Assembly: GCF_008642335.1 (NCBI RefSeq)
Contig: NZ_CP029191.1
Location: 1,426,001-1,490,000 of the forward strand
DNA: 64,000 nucleotides
Origin: Streptomyces venezuelae
Lineage (GTDB): Bacteria > Actinomycetota > Actinomycetes > Streptomycetales > Streptomycetaceae
Reading direction: 5' to 3'
In this document: positions 33,743 through 42,794 of the stretch, in pieces
Position numbering within the stretch: the first letter of the stretch is position 1
Layout: every line of letters starts with the position of its first letter
Program-made: the position numbers and the translations under genes
The notes under the pieces: generated by a model
The model's database searches: none
What the model was told of the DNA's origin: nothing
What the model saw: the letters and a program-made list of their open reading frames with translations, nothing else

Positions 33743-34099
33743 ATGTCGGTACGGATCGAAGTGACGGGCCCCGCGGGCTCCGACGCGGCGCTGGTGCGGG
33801 ATCTGCACGCCTGGCTGCAGCGGGAGGACGACCTGCGGGGCCGGGTCCGGCTCGCGGGCGGGGTGCCGGAGCCCGGCCAGATGGGGGCCGTGTCGGAGCT
33901 GGTCCTGACGACGGTCAGCAGCGGCACGGTCGCCGCGCTGGTGGCGTCGGCGCAGCTCTGGATCAAGCAGCGGCGCTCGAACCTCTCCATCGTCGTGCGG
34001 CACCCGGACGGCAAGGAGGTGGAGATCGACGCGGAGCAGATCTCGGGCGCCGAGGAATTCATCCGAACGGTGCTGCGGGACACGGACCCGGCGCCCTGA
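33743..34099 (+). CDS. EACC1-type effector-associated constant component
   Basis: 118 residues, SVRIEVTGPAGSDAALVRDLHAWLQREDDLRGRVRLAG...PEPGQMGAVSELVLTTVSSGTVAALVASAQLWIKQRRSNLSIVV, ending in a VEIDAEQISGAEEFIRTVL helix. This pattern fits the effector-associated constant component EACC1 described by Aravind and colleagues in NTP-dependent conflict systems, where it is usually next to a caspase- or trypsin-type effector. Here the nearest genes are glucokinase and kdpC, and the caspase is 7.3 kb away. One probable membrane-associated helix (TVSSGTVAALVASAQLW). ATG start with only a weak ribosome site. Confidence 0.85.
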   Translation: MSVRIEVTGPAGSDAALVRDLHAWLQREDDLRGRVRLAGGVPEPGQMGAVSELVLTTVSSGTVAALVASAQLWIKQRRSNLSIVVRHPDGKEVEIDAEQISGAEEFIRTVLRDTDPAP

Positions 34100-34102
34100 G
34101 CG

Positions 34103-34780
34103 TCACCCCTTGCCGGTGAGTTCCTTCAGGGCGATGTTGAGCTGGAGGACGTTGACGCGCGGTTCGCCGAGGAAGCCGAGGGTGCGTCCGTCGGTGTGTT
34201 CGTCGACCAGCTCCTGGACTCGTCGTACGGGCAGGTGGTTCTCGGCGGCCACGCGTCGGACCTGGAGGTCCGCGTACTCCGGGGAGATGTGCGGGTCGAG
34301 GCCCGAGCCGGAGGAGGTGACCGCGTCGGCGGGCACGTCGGCCGGGCTGATCCGGTGGCCGGGGGTGGAGTTGTCCTCGATGACGGCCGCCTTGGCGTCC
34401 TTCACTTGCTGGATCAGTTCCTTGTTGGCGCCGGAGAGGTTGGTGGCGCCGGACACGAGCAGGTCGTACTCGGTGTTGACGCCGTTGGCCCGGTTGGAGC
34501 CGAGGCCGTTGGAGGGGCGGGGCTGGAACCACTTGAGGTCCGGCTCGGCCGTCTCCTGGCCCTTCTTCAGCGGCAGGTCGTAGCGCTGGCCGATGAGTTC
34601 GGAGCCGACGGTCCTGCCGTCCGCCGTCACCTCGGAGCCGTTGGCCTTGTCGTGGAACAGGGCCTGGGCGACGCCGGTCACGGCGAGCGGGTAGAGGACG
34701 CCGCAGAGGACGGTGAGGACGAGGAGGGCACGCAGGCCCGCGCCGAACAGCCGGGCGGTGTTTCCTACGGAGTTGTTCAT
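34103..34780 (-). CDS. kdpC: K+-transporting ATPase subunit C
   Basis: 225 residues. One N-terminal membrane helix (LRALLVLTVLCGVLYPLAVTG) followed by a periplasmic domain with the family motifs LIGQRY, RPSNGLGSN and the C-terminal VNVLQLNIAL. ATG 34780 lies 7 bp after the kdpB stop. It stabilises the KdpFABC complex and promotes ATP binding. Its stop is 3 bp from the EACC1 stop, so there is no room for a terminator between them. Confidence 0.93.
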   Translation of the reverse strand: MNNSVGNTARLFGAGLRALLVLTVLCGVLYPLAVTGVAQALFHDKANGSEVTADGRTVGSELIGQRYDLPLKKGQETAEPDLKWFQPRPSNGLGSNRANGVNTEYDLLVSGATNLSGANKELIQQVKDAKAAVIEDNSTPGHRISPADVPADAVTSSGSGLDPHISPEYADLQVRRVAAENHLPVRRVQELVDEHTDGRTLGFLGEPRVNVLQLNIALKELTGKG

Positions 34781-34787
34781 GGCTGCG

Positions 34788-36905
34788 TCACCCAATGCCG
34801 GGGATGAGGGAGATGAGTACGTCGATGATCTTGATGCCGATGAACGGGGCGATGAGCCCGCCCAGGCCGTAGAGGCCGAGGTTGCGCCGCAGCATCCTGT
34901 CGGCGCTCATCGGCCGGTACCGGACACCCTTGAGGGCGAGTGGCACGAGCGCGACGATGATCAGTGCGTTGAAGACGACCGCGGAGAGGATCGCGGACTC
35001 CGGCGACGACAGGTTCATGATGTTGAGCTTGTCGAGCGACGGGTAGGCGACCGCGAACATCGCCGGGATGATCGCGAAGTACTTCGCGACGTCGTTGGCG
35101 ATCGAGAAGGTCGTCAGCGCGCCCCGGGTGATGAGGAGTTGCTTGCCGATCTCGACGATCTCGATGAGCTTCGTCGGGTCGGAGTCCAGGTCGACCATGT
35201 TCCCGGCCTCCTTGGCGGCGGAGGTGCCGGTGTTCATGGCGACGCCGACGTCGGCCTGGGCGAGCGCGGGGGCGTCGTTGGTGCCGTCGCCCGTCATCGC
35301 GACCAGCTTGCCGCCGGCCTGCTCGCGCTTGATGAGCGCCATCTTGTCCTCGGGCGTGGCCTCGGCGAGGAAGTCGTCCACGCCCGCCTCGTCCGCGATG
35401 GCCTTGGCGGTCAGCGGGTTGTCGCCCGTGATCATCACGGTCCTGATGCCCATGCGGCGCAGTTCGTCGAACCGCTCGCGCATGCCTTCCTTGACGACGT
35501 CCTTGAGGTGGATCACCCCGAGGACCCGTGCGCCGTCGGCGTCTTCCAGGGCCACGAGCAGCGGGGTGCCGCCGGCCTGGGAGATCCGGTCGTTCAGTTC
35601 CCGCGTGTCCTCGGCGACCTTGCCGCCACGTTCCTCGACCCAGGCGATGACCGAAGCGGTCGCGCCCTTGCGGACCTTGCGCCCGTCGACGTCGACGCCG
35701 GACATGCGGGTCTGTGCGGTGAAGGGCACCCACTCGGCGCCGGTCAGCTCGCCCTGGTGGCGCTCCCTGAGGCCGTACTCCTCCTTGGCGAGTACGACGA
35801 CGGAGCGGCCCTCGGGCGTCTCGTCGGCCAGCGAGGAGAGCTGCGCGGCGTCGGCGACCTCGGCGGCGGTGGTGCCGCGCACCGGCACGAACTCGGCGGC
35901 CCGCCGGTTGCCGAGGGTGATGGTGCCGGTCTTGTCGAGGAGCAGCGTCGACACGTCGCCCGCGGCCTCGACCGCCCGTCCTGACATGGCGAGGACGTTG
36001 CGCTGGACCAGGCGGTCCATGCCGGCGATGCCGATCGCGGAGAGCAGGGCGCCGATGGTCGTCGGGATCAGGCAGACGAGGAGCGCCGCGAGGACGATCA
36101 TCGAGGTCTGGTCGTCGGCGCCCGCGTAGATCGCGAAGGGCTTGAGGGTGACGACGGCGAGCAGGAAGACGATGGTGAGGGACGCCAGGAGGATGTTCAG
36201 GGCGATCTCGTTGGGCGTCTTCTGGCGGGCCGCGCCCTCGACCAGGTTGATCATGCGGTCGATGAACGTCTCGCCCGGCTTCGTCGTGATCTTGATGACG
36301 ATGCGGTCGGAGAGGACCTTCGTGCCGCCCGTGACGGCGGAGCGGTCGCCGCCGGACTCACGGATGACGGGGGCCGATTCGCCGGTGATGGCGGACTCGT
36401 CGACGGAGGCCACGCCCTCGACGACGTCACCGTCGCCGGGGATGATGTCGCCGGCCTCGCAGACGACGAGGTCGCCGATGCGCAGGTCGGTGCCGGCCAC
36501 AGACTCCTCGGTGGTGCCGGAGAGGCGGCGGGCGACGGTGTCGGACTTGGCCTTGCGCAGGGTGTCGGCCTGCGCCTTGCCGCGGCCCTCGGCGACGGCC
36601 TCCGCGAGGTTGGCGAAGACCGTGGTCAGCCAGAGCCAGGCGGTGATGGCCCAGCCGAACCAGTCCCCCGGGTCCTTGAGCGCGAGCACGGTGGTGACCA
36701 CCGAGCCGATCAGGACGACGAACATGACGGGCGACTTGACCATCACGCGCGGATTCAGTTTGCGGAAGGCGTCCGGCAGCGACCTCAGGAGCTGGGCCGG
36801 GTCGAAGAGGCCCGCGCCGACCTTGCCGGGGCCACCGGCGCCGACGGTCTCGTGGCCGGTGGGGACGTGGTCGGTGGGGACGTCCACCTTGGTGTCTGTG
36901 CTCAT
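34788..36905 (-). CDS. kdpB: K+-transporting P-type ATPase subunit B
   Basis: 705 residues. P-type ATPase landmarks: phosphorylation site [13 protein letters not shown], actuator motif [16 protein letters not shown], nucleotide-binding KGATASVI and hinge [18 protein letters not shown]. Seven membrane helices as in KdpB. An N-terminal 30-residue hydrophilic extension precedes the first conserved region. ATG overlaps the kdpA stop in ATGA. It energises high-affinity K+ uptake. Confidence 0.95.
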   Translation of the reverse strand: MSTDTKVDVPTDHVPTGHETVGAGGPGKVGAGLFDPAQLLRSLPDAFRKLNPRVMVKSPVMFVVLIGSVVTTVLALKDPGDWFGWAITAWLWLTTVFANLAEAVAEGRGKAQADTLRKAKSDTVARRLSGTTEESVAGTDLRIGDLVVCEAGDIIPGDGDVVEGVASVDESAITGESAPVIRESGGDRSAVTGGTKVLSDRIVIKITTKPGETFIDRMINLVEGAARQKTPNEIALNILLASLTIVFLLAVVTLKPFAIYAGADDQTSMIVLAALLVCLIPTTIGALLSAIGIAGMDRLVQRNVLAMSGRAVEAAGDVSTLLLDKTGTITLGNRRAAEFVPVRGTTAAEVADAAQLSSLADETPEGRSVVVLAKEEYGLRERHQGELTGAEWVPFTAQTRMSGVDVDGRKVRKGATASVIAWVEERGGKVAEDTRELNDRISQAGGTPLLVALEDADGARVLGVIHLKDVVKEGMRERFDELRRMGIRTVMITGDNPLTAKAIADEAGVDDFLAEATPEDKMALIKREQAGGKLVAMTGDGTNDAPALAQADVGVAMNTGTSAAKEAGNMVDLDSDPTKLIEIVEIGKQLLITRGALTTFSIANDVAKYFAIIPAMFAVAYPSLDKLNIMNLSSPESAILSAVVFNALIIVALVPLALKGVRYRPMSADRMLRRNLGLYGLGGLIAPFIGIKIIDVLISLIPGIG

Positions 36906-38566
36906 GATGCGAGCCCCTCGGCAAGCGGTCCCAGCGCGAGCGCGGGGAAATAGGTCAGACCGGTGATGATCATGATCGTGCCGACCAGGAGACCGGTGAA
37001 GAGCGGCTTTTCGGTGCGCAGCGTCCCCGCCGTCTTGGGGACGGGCTGCTGCTCGGCCAGTGAACCGGCGAGCGCGAGGACGAACACCATCGGCAGGAAG
37101 CGGCCGAGCAGCATCGCGAGTCCGATCGTGCTGTTGAACCACTGCGTGTCGGCATTCAGGCCCGCGAAGGCCGAACCGTTGTTGTTGGCCCCTGAGGTAT
37201 AGGCGTAGAGGATCTCGGAGAAGCCGTGGGCGCCGGTGTTCGTCATGGAGTCGCCCGGGGTGGGCAGGGCCATCGCGACGGCCGTGAAGCCGAGGACGAG
37301 CGCCGGGGTGACGAGGATGTAGCAGGCGGCCAGCTTGATCTCGCGGGTGCCGATCTTCTTGCCGAGGTACTCGGGGGTGCGGCCGACCATCAGTCCGGCG
37401 ATGAACACGGCGATGATCGCCAGGATGAGCATGCCGTAGAGGCCGGATCCGGTGCCGCCGGGCGCGATCTCGCCGAGCTGCATGCCCAGCATCTGGATGC
37501 CGCCGCCGAAGCCGGTGTACGAGGAGTGGAAGGAGTTCACCGCGCCGGTGGAGGTGAGCGTGGTGGCCACGGAGAAAATCGCCGACCCCGCGATGCCGAA
37601 CCGGTTCTCCTTGCCCTCCGTCGCCCCGCCCGCGAGGTCGAAGGCCGGGCCGCCGTGGTGGAACTCCGTCCACATCATCAGCGCGGTGAAGCCGAGCCAG
37701 ATCGTCGCCATCGTGGCGAGGATCGCGTAGCCCTGCCGGAGGGAGCCGACCATCCTGCCGAAGGTCCGCGTCAGCGCGAACGGGATGAGCAGGATCAGGA
37801 AGATCTCGAACAGGTTCGAGAAGGGGGTGGGGTTCTCGAAGGGGTGGGCGGAGTTGGCGTTGAAGTAGCCGCCGCCGTTCGTGCCCAGCTCCTTGATGAC
37901 CTCCTGGGAGGCGACGGCGCCGCCGTTCCACTGCTGCGAGCCACCCAGGAACTGCCCGACCTGGTGGATGCCGGAGAAGTTCTGCAGGGCGCCGCAGGCG
38001 ACGAGGACGAGGGCGCCGAGCACGGAGATCGGGAGCAGGATGCGGACGGTGCCGCGCACGAGGTCGGCCCAGAAGTTGCCGAGCTCACCGGTGCGGGACC
38101 TCGCGAAGCCGCGTACGAGCGCCACCGCGACGGCGATGCCCACGGCGGCGGAGACGAAGTTCTGCACGGCCAGGCCGCCGGTCTGCACGACGTGGCCCAT
38201 GGCCTGTTCGCCGGAGTACGACTGCCAGTTGGTGTTCGCGACGAACGACGCCGCGGTGTTGAACGCCTGGTCCGGGTCGATGGACTTGAAGCCGAGCGAG
38301 CCGGGCAGCGAGCCCTGGAGCCGCTGCAGCAGGTAGAGGAAGAGGACGCCGGCGGCGGAGAAGGCGAGGACGCCGCGCAGGTACGCGGGCCAGCGCATCT
38401 CCGCGTCGGGGTCGGCGCCGATGGCCTTGTAGATCCACTTCTCGGCACGGAGGTGCTTCTTCGAGCCGTAGACGCGGGCCATGTGGTCACCGAGCGGGCG
38501 GTATGCGAGGGCGAGCGCCGCCACGAGGGCGAGCAGCTGGAGCACACCGGCAAGAACGGGGCTCAT
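36902..38566 (-). CDS. kdpA: K+-transporting ATPase subunit A
   Basis: 554 residues and about ten membrane helices. The four selectivity-filter-like loops are recognisable, for example [61 protein letters not shown] and [13 protein letters not shown]. Forms the K+ channel-like subunit of KdpFABC. Starts 8 bp after kdpF and overlaps kdpB. Confidence 0.95.
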   Translation of the reverse strand: MSPVLAGVLQLLALVAALALAYRPLGDHMARVYGSKKHLRAEKWIYKAIGADPDAEMRWPAYLRGVLAFSAAGVLFLYLLQRLQGSLPGSLGFKSIDPDQAFNTAASFVANTNWQSYSGEQAMGHVVQTGGLAVQNFVSAAVGIAVAVALVRGFARSRTGELGNFWADLVRGTVRILLPISVLGALVLVACGALQNFSGIHQVGQFLGGSQQWNGGAVASQEVIKELGTNGGGYFNANSAHPFENPTPFSNLFEIFLILLIPFALTRTFGRMVGSLRQGYAILATMATIWLGFTALMMWTEFHHGGPAFDLAGGATEGKENRFGIAGSAIFSVATTLTSTGAVNSFHSSYTGFGGGIQMLGMQLGEIAPGGTGSGLYGMLILAIIAVFIAGLMVGRTPEYLGKKIGTREIKLAACYILVTPALVLGFTAVAMALPTPGDSMTNTGAHGFSEILYAYTSGANNNGSAFAGLNADTQWFNSTIGLAMLLGRFLPMVFVLALAGSLAEQQPVPKTAGTLRTEKPLFTGLLVGTIMIITGLTYFPALALGPLAEGLAS

Positions 38567-38574
38567 ATCCGTGC

Positions 38575-38664
38575 TCAGAACCTCTCCGGGAAGACGAGGG
38601 CGAGGACGAGATAGCCAAGGAGGGCGACGGCCACGACGAGGCCGACGATGTTCTCGGCGGTCAC
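38575..38664 (-). CDS. kdpF: KdpF small subunit
   Basis: 29 residues, [29 protein letters not shown]: one membrane helix with the Y-L-x-x-A-L-x-x-P-E-R-F ending typical of KdpF. GTG start overlaps the stop of the preceding tiny ORF in GTGA. It stabilises the Kdp complex in the lipid phase. Confidence 0.88.
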   Translation of the reverse strand: MTAENIVGLVVAVALLGYLVLALVFPERF

Positions 38665-38744
38665 AGCTTGGTCACCCCCTTGGCGACGAGGGCCACCAGC
38701 GCGAAGAGCGCGAGCGTGGTGACGACGAAGGCCACGTCGGCCAT
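38661..38744 (-). CDS. Tiny membrane protein preceding kdpF
   Basis: 27 residues, [27 protein letters not shown], one predicted membrane helix and a basic tail. AGGAG lies 7 nt before the ATG, and the stop overlaps the kdpF start (GTGA), so it is very probably translated. It may be a second KdpF-like subunit or a regulatory leader peptide. It is the first gene of the kdp operon here. Confidence 0.7.
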   Translation of the reverse strand: MADVAFVVTTLALFALVALVAKGVTKL

Positions 38745-38832
38745 CGTGAGCTCCTGAAGGAAGTGGACGGTGCAGTAGTTGCTCGGACGGTTAGAGGTAA
38801 CCGCCCTTTTCGCCGTCCACGACCGGCGTTGA

Positions 38833-38884
38833 CACCCTCCATACGGCGCGTTCGGCCGTCTTGACGGCTCCCATACGGAGGGTG
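38833..38884. promoter_or_regulatory. Inverted repeats upstream of the kdp operon
   Basis: CACCCTCC (38833-38840) and GGAGGGTG (38877-38884) form a perfect 8-bp inverted repeat. Between them lies GCCGTC-TT-GACGGC (38855-38868), and CATACGG occurs twice. They sit 90-140 bp before the first kdp ORF and could be the operator of a KdpE-like activator. No kdpDE genes are in the window. Confidence 0.4.
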
Positions 38885-38914
38885 CCGGTCCGCGCCCGTC
38901 CCGGGCCCTTCCCG

Positions 38915-39616
38915 CTATTCCCGCAGCTCGGCCAGGCGGGCGAGGGCGTCCCGCGCGGACTCCCGCTCCGCGTCGGTGAGCGGGAGGTCGGCGGCGCGCC
39001 GCAGGAGCCGCTCCGCCAGTCCTTCGTCGCCGAGGCGGCGGGCGATGTCGCCGCGCAGGACCAGGAGGCGCAGCTCCTGCTCGGGGGTGGGGTGCTCGTC
39101 GGCGAGACCGAGGGCCCGGTCGATGATCTTCGCGGCGCCGGGCAGGTCCTCCTTGGAGTCGGCGAACAGGTCGGCCATGTGCAGGGCCCGCGCGAAGGTC
39201 TCCTTGGGTGCGGGGCGCATGGACTGGTCCTCGCTGATCTGCTGCCCCACGCGGATGCTGTTGCCGCCGGGGTCGGTCATCAGGAACTGGCGCATGCCGT
39301 ACGACATGTCCTTCAGCGGCCCGATGCGGGGCAGGCCGCGGGTGGGGATCCTGCCGTACGCCGCCTTGAGCCCGGCGCGGAAGGCGGTGTGCAGCGTCTC
39401 GACGTCGTCGGTCACGACGTAGCACCCGGAGTACGACTGCTGGGGGTCGTACTCCTTCATGGCGAAGAACTGCAGCTCGATGCGGCCGCGCTCGACGGCG
39501 GCGTACGGATAGGGGCTCTTCTGGAAGAACGTCGTCTCGAAACCGAGGGCGGTGTAGAAGTCGACCACCGGCTGGACGGCGCGGCACGGGAGGAGCGGAA
39601 TCATCTTCTCTGGCAT
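38915..39616 (-). CDS. VOC-family (glyoxalase/bleomycin-resistance-like) protein
   Basis: 233 residues from ATG 39616. Residues 1-125 are a single vicinal-oxygen-chelate module: MIPLLPCRAVQPVVDFYTALGF, RIELQFFAMKEYDPQQSYSGCY and the closing MTDPGGNSIRVGQ. Residues 130-233 are an extra helical part with TPR-like pairing (FARALHMADLFADSKEDLPGAAKIIDRAL). Such proteins act as small-molecule binding or resistance proteins, or as isomerases. It lies 14 bp behind a cupin gene on the same strand. Substrate unknown. Confidence 0.82.
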   Translation of the reverse strand: MPEKMIPLLPCRAVQPVVDFYTALGFETTFFQKSPYPYAAVERGRIELQFFAMKEYDPQQSYSGCYVVTDDVETLHTAFRAGLKAAYGRIPTRGLPRIGPLKDMSYGMRQFLMTDPGGNSIRVGQQISEDQSMRPAPKETFARALHMADLFADSKEDLPGAAKIIDRALGLADEHPTPEQELRLLVLRGDIARRLGDEGLAERLLRRAADLPLTDAERESARDALARLAELRE

Positions 39617-39630
39617 GCGCCCCAGTCTAG

Positions 39631-40047
39631 TCAAATTTGAATAGGCGTGCCTGTCGTCGCGTCCACGTGGTCCGGGATCTCGTCGTGGCGGTCGCCGACC
39701 GTCGGGGTGCCGGTGGGCTCGAAGAGGAGGATGCGGGCGCCCTCCGGGGCGTGGGGCCGGTGCTCGACGCCGCGCGGGACGGTGAAGAGCGAGCCCTGCG
39801 GGAGCGTGACCCGGCGCTCCCCGGCCGGCTCGCGCAGGTCGATGTGCAACTCGCCGCCGAGGACGAGGAAGAACTCGTCGGTGTCGTCGTGGACGTGCCA
39901 GATGTGGGTGCCCTCGACCTTGGCGACGCGTACGTCGTAGTCGTTGACGGAGGTGACGATGCGGGGGCTCCACAGGGCGTCGAAGGAGGCGAGGGCCTGG
40001 TCGAGGGCGATGGGTTCGCGGGTCATGGTGGTGCGTGCGTCGGTCAT
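39631..40047 (-). CDS. Cupin-domain protein
   Basis: 138 residues with one cupin barrel: motif 1 is HVHDDTDEFFLVLGGELHIDL, motif 2 is PQGSLFTVPRGVEHRPHAPEGA. The three His and one Glu metal ligands are present. Likely a small metal-dependent isomerase, dioxygenase or binding protein. ATG 40047, or an in-frame ATG 21 nt inside. Divergent by 52 bp from a GlxA-type regulator, which may control it. Confidence 0.85.
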   Translation of the reverse strand: MTDARTTMTREPIALDQALASFDALWSPRIVTSVNDYDVRVAKVEGTHIWHVHDDTDEFFLVLGGELHIDLREPAGERRVTLPQGSLFTVPRGVEHRPHAPEGARILLFEPTGTPTVGDRHDEIPDHVDATTGTPIQI

Positions 40048-40099
40048 GGAGTGATCCTGCGACGTGACGCACCCGTGCGACGAGTGCTAGAAATCGCAC

Positions 40100-41137
40100 A
40101 TGCCGCAAGGATCCTCGCACGCGTCCGCCACGCGGCCGCCGCACCGCGTCGTCGTCATCGTCGACGAGAACTCCAATCCCTTCGAACTCGGCTGCGCGAC
40201 GGAGGTGTTCGGCCTTCGCAGACCCGAACTCGGTCGCGAGCTGTACGACTTCACGCTCTGCTCGCCCGCTCCCGGAACCCTGATGCGGGACGGCTTCTTC
40301 ACGCTGACCGGCGTGGCCGGGCTCGACGCCGCCGACTCCGCGGACACCCTGATCGTGCCCAACCGCCCGGACACCGACGTGCCGCGCCGCCCCGCCGTCC
40401 TCGACGCCGTCCGCCGCGCCCACGCGCGGGGCGCCCGCCTGGTGGGGTTCTGCAGCGGAGCGTTCACGCTCGCCGAGGCCGGGGTGCTCGACGGGCGGCG
40501 GGCCACCGCGCACTGGCAGTGGGCCGACTCCTTCCGGGAGCGGTTTCCGGCCGTGCAGCTCGAACCCGACGTGCTGTTCGTGGACGACGGCGACATCCTC
40601 ACCGCGGCGGGCAGTACGGCCGCACTCGACCTCGGCCTGCACATCGTGCGCAAGGACTTCGGCGCCGAGGTCGCCAACTCCGTGAGCAGGCGGCTCGTGT
40701 TCGCCGCCCACCGTGACGGCGGGCAGCGGCAGTTCATCGAACGGCCCGTCCCCACGGTGCCGGACGAGTCCCTCGCGCCGGTCCTCGCCTGGGCGCAGGA
40801 GCGGCTCGGCGACCCGGTGACCGTGACCGGTCTCGCCGCCCGCGCCGGGATCAGCCCCGCCACCCTGCACCGCCGCTTCCGCGCCCAGCTCGGCACGACT
40901 CCGCTGGCCTGGCTCACGGGTGAGCGCGTGGCGCTGGCCTGCCGACTCATCGAGCGCGGCGAGGAGCGCCTCGACGTCGTCGCACACCGCAGCGGACTCG
41001 GCACCGCCGCCAATCTGCGGGCCCGGCTGCGCCGCGAGACGGGGCTCAGCCCGTCCGGCTACCGGCGCAGGTTCGGGCCAGGCGCGCCCGCACCGGCTGG
41101 CCGGATCCCGGCTGCCGCCACGGCCCGGACCCCGTGA
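40100..41137 (+). CDS. GlxA-family AraC-type regulator with DJ-1/PfpI domain
   Basis: 345 residues. Residues 15-185 are a class I glutamine amidotransferase-like (DJ-1/PfpI) domain: VVVIVDENSNPFELGCATEVFGL, and the nucleophile elbow LVGFCSGAFTLAEAG with its Cys. Residues 225-330 are a double helix-turn-helix AraC domain (VTGLAARAGISPATLHRRFRAQLGTTPLAWL, then GTAANLRARLRRETGLSPSGYRRRF). These proteins usually regulate neighbouring catabolic or stress genes. The divergent cupin/VOC pair is the obvious target. Confidence 0.9.
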   Translation: MPQGSSHASATRPPHRVVVIVDENSNPFELGCATEVFGLRRPELGRELYDFTLCSPAPGTLMRDGFFTLTGVAGLDAADSADTLIVPNRPDTDVPRRPAVLDAVRRAHARGARLVGFCSGAFTLAEAGVLDGRRATAHWQWADSFRERFPAVQLEPDVLFVDDGDILTAAGSTAALDLGLHIVRKDFGAEVANSVSRRLVFAAHRDGGQRQFIERPVPTVPDESLAPVLAWAQERLGDPVTVTGLAARAGISPATLHRRFRAQLGTTPLAWLTGERVALACRLIERGEERLDVVAHRSGLGTAANLRARLRRETGLSPSGYRRRFGPGAPAPAGRIPAAATARTP

Positions 41138-41210
41138 AGACTGGCCTCCCCCACGCGCCGGGCGCCGTCGCCCACCGCGCGCCCTCGCCACCGAGCAGAG
41201 GCGGACCGCC

Positions 41211-42773
41211 ATGCCGACCGGAGCGCAGATCCTGATCAACGGACTCGTGGACGGAGGCGTCCGCGCGTGCTTCGCCAACCCGGGCACCTCCGAGATGCAC
41301 TTCGTGGCCGCACTGGACGAGGTGCCCGAGATGCGTCCCGTGCTCTGTCTCTTCGAGGGCGTGGCCACGGGCGCCGCCGACGGCTACGGACGCATGACGC
41401 GCCGCCCCGCCTGCACGCTCCTGCACCTCGGCCCCGGCCTCGCGGGCGGTCTGCCCAACCTGCACAACGCGCGCAGGGCCGCCACCCCCGTCGTCAACGT
41501 CGTCGGCGACCACGCCCTGCACCACAAGCGGCTCGACGCACCCCTGGAGTCCGACATCGGGGCGCTCGCCCGCACCGTCTCGGCCTGGACCCGGCGCACC
41601 TACTACGCCACGGAACTCGCCGGTGACGTGGCCGCCGCCGTCACCGCGGCGACCGGTCCGCCCGGCGCCGTCGCGACGCTCGTCGTGCCCGCCGACGTGT
41701 CGTGGTCGCAGGCGGGCGACGCACCGGCCGCCGCGCGTCCCGCCCCGGCACGGCACGGCCTCGTCTCCGTGGACGCCGTGACGGGCGCCGCCGGGGCGCT
41801 GCGGTCCGGCGAGGGCACCGCGCTGCTGCTGGGCGGGGACGCCGTGCGCGGGGCCGGTCTCGAGGCGGCCGGGCGGATCGCCGCGGCGACCGGCGCCAAG
41901 CTGCTCTGCGAGACCTTCCCCGCCCGCATGGAGCGGGGCGCGGGCCGGCCCGCCGTCGAGCGGCTGGCCTACCTCGCGGCCGGTGCGAGCCGTCAACTGG
42001 CGGGCGTACGGCACCTGGTGCTCGCCGGAGCCGCGTCGCCGGTCACCTTCTTCGCGTACCCCGGGCAGGGCGGCGCGCTGGTGCCGCAGGGGTGCGCGGT
42101 GCATACGCTCGCGGCCGGGGCGGAGGACGTGACGGCGGCGCTCGAAGGGCTCGCCGAGGTGGTCGGGCCCGGCGTGCGGCGCGTACGGGAGGAGGCGGCG
42201 CGGCCCGCGCTGCCCAGCGGTGGGCTGACGGCCGAGTCGGCGGCCGCGGTGCTCGGGGCGCTGCTGCCGGAGGGTGCCGTCGTCGTCGACGAGGCCAACA
42301 CCTCCGGGCTGTGGCTGCCGGACGCGACCGCGGGCGCGCCGCCGCACGACTGGCTGACGCTGACCGGCGGCGCCATGGGGCAGGGGCTGCCGCTCGCGGT
42401 GGGCGCGGGGGTGGCCTGCCCGGACCGGCCCGTTCTCGCGCTGGTCGGGGACGGCGCGTCGATGTACACGCTGCAGGCGCTGTGGACGCAGGCGCGGGAG
42501 GGGCTCGACGTCACGACGGTCGTCTTCGACAACGGGTCGTACGCGATCCTCAATCTGGAGCTGGGCGCGGTGGGCGCGGTCGCGGGCGGGGAGCGGGCGC
42601 GCAGGCTCCTCGACCTGTCGGGGCCGCCCCTCGACTTCGTCGCGCTGGCGCGCGGGATGGGCGTACCTGCGGAACGGGCGGGCACGGCGGAGGAGTTCGC
42701 GGCGCTGCTGAAGCGGGGTCTGGCGGAACCGGGGCCCTTCCTGATCGCGTGCGTGGTCCCGCCGCTGGCCTGA
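41211..42773 (+). CDS. ThDP-dependent enzyme (acetolactate synthase/benzoylformate decarboxylase-like)
   Basis: 520 residues. The activating Glu is in VLCLFEGVATGAADGYGRM. The ThDP/Mg site is LVGDGASMYTLQALWTQAREGLDVTTVVFDN (GDG...N). GGAMGQGLPLAVGAG precedes it. The middle domain is shortened relative to IlvB and there is no small-subunit gene nearby, so a decarboxylase or carboligase outside branched-chain synthesis is more likely. Start ATG 41211 gives the family N-terminus GAQILINGLVDGGVRACFANPGT. Same strand as the GlxA regulator, 73 bp behind it. Confidence 0.85.
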   Translation: MPTGAQILINGLVDGGVRACFANPGTSEMHFVAALDEVPEMRPVLCLFEGVATGAADGYGRMTRRPACTLLHLGPGLAGGLPNLHNARRAATPVVNVVGDHALHHKRLDAPLESDIGALARTVSAWTRRTYYATELAGDVAAAVTAATGPPGAVATLVVPADVSWSQAGDAPAAARPAPARHGLVSVDAVTGAAGALRSGEGTALLLGGDAVRGAGLEAAGRIAAATGAKLLCETFPARMERGAGRPAVERLAYLAAGASRQLAGVRHLVLAGAASPVTFFAYPGQGGALVPQGCAVHTLAAGAEDVTAALEGLAEVVGPGVRRVREEAARPALPSGGLTAESAAAVLGALLPEGAVVVDEANTSGLWLPDATAGAPPHDWLTLTGGAMGQGLPLAVGAGVACPDRPVLALVGDGASMYTLQALWTQAREGLDVTTVVFDNGSYAILNLELGAVGAVAGGERARRLLDLSGPPLDFVALARGMGVPAERAGTAEEFAALLKRGLAEPGPFLIACVVPPLA

Positions 42774-42794
42774 GGGACGAGCCTGAGGGGGGTC

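Noticed and set aside
34103..38914. kdpDE sensor/regulator genes expected with kdpFABC
   Set aside because: No histidine kinase or response regulator is encoded on either strand within the window.
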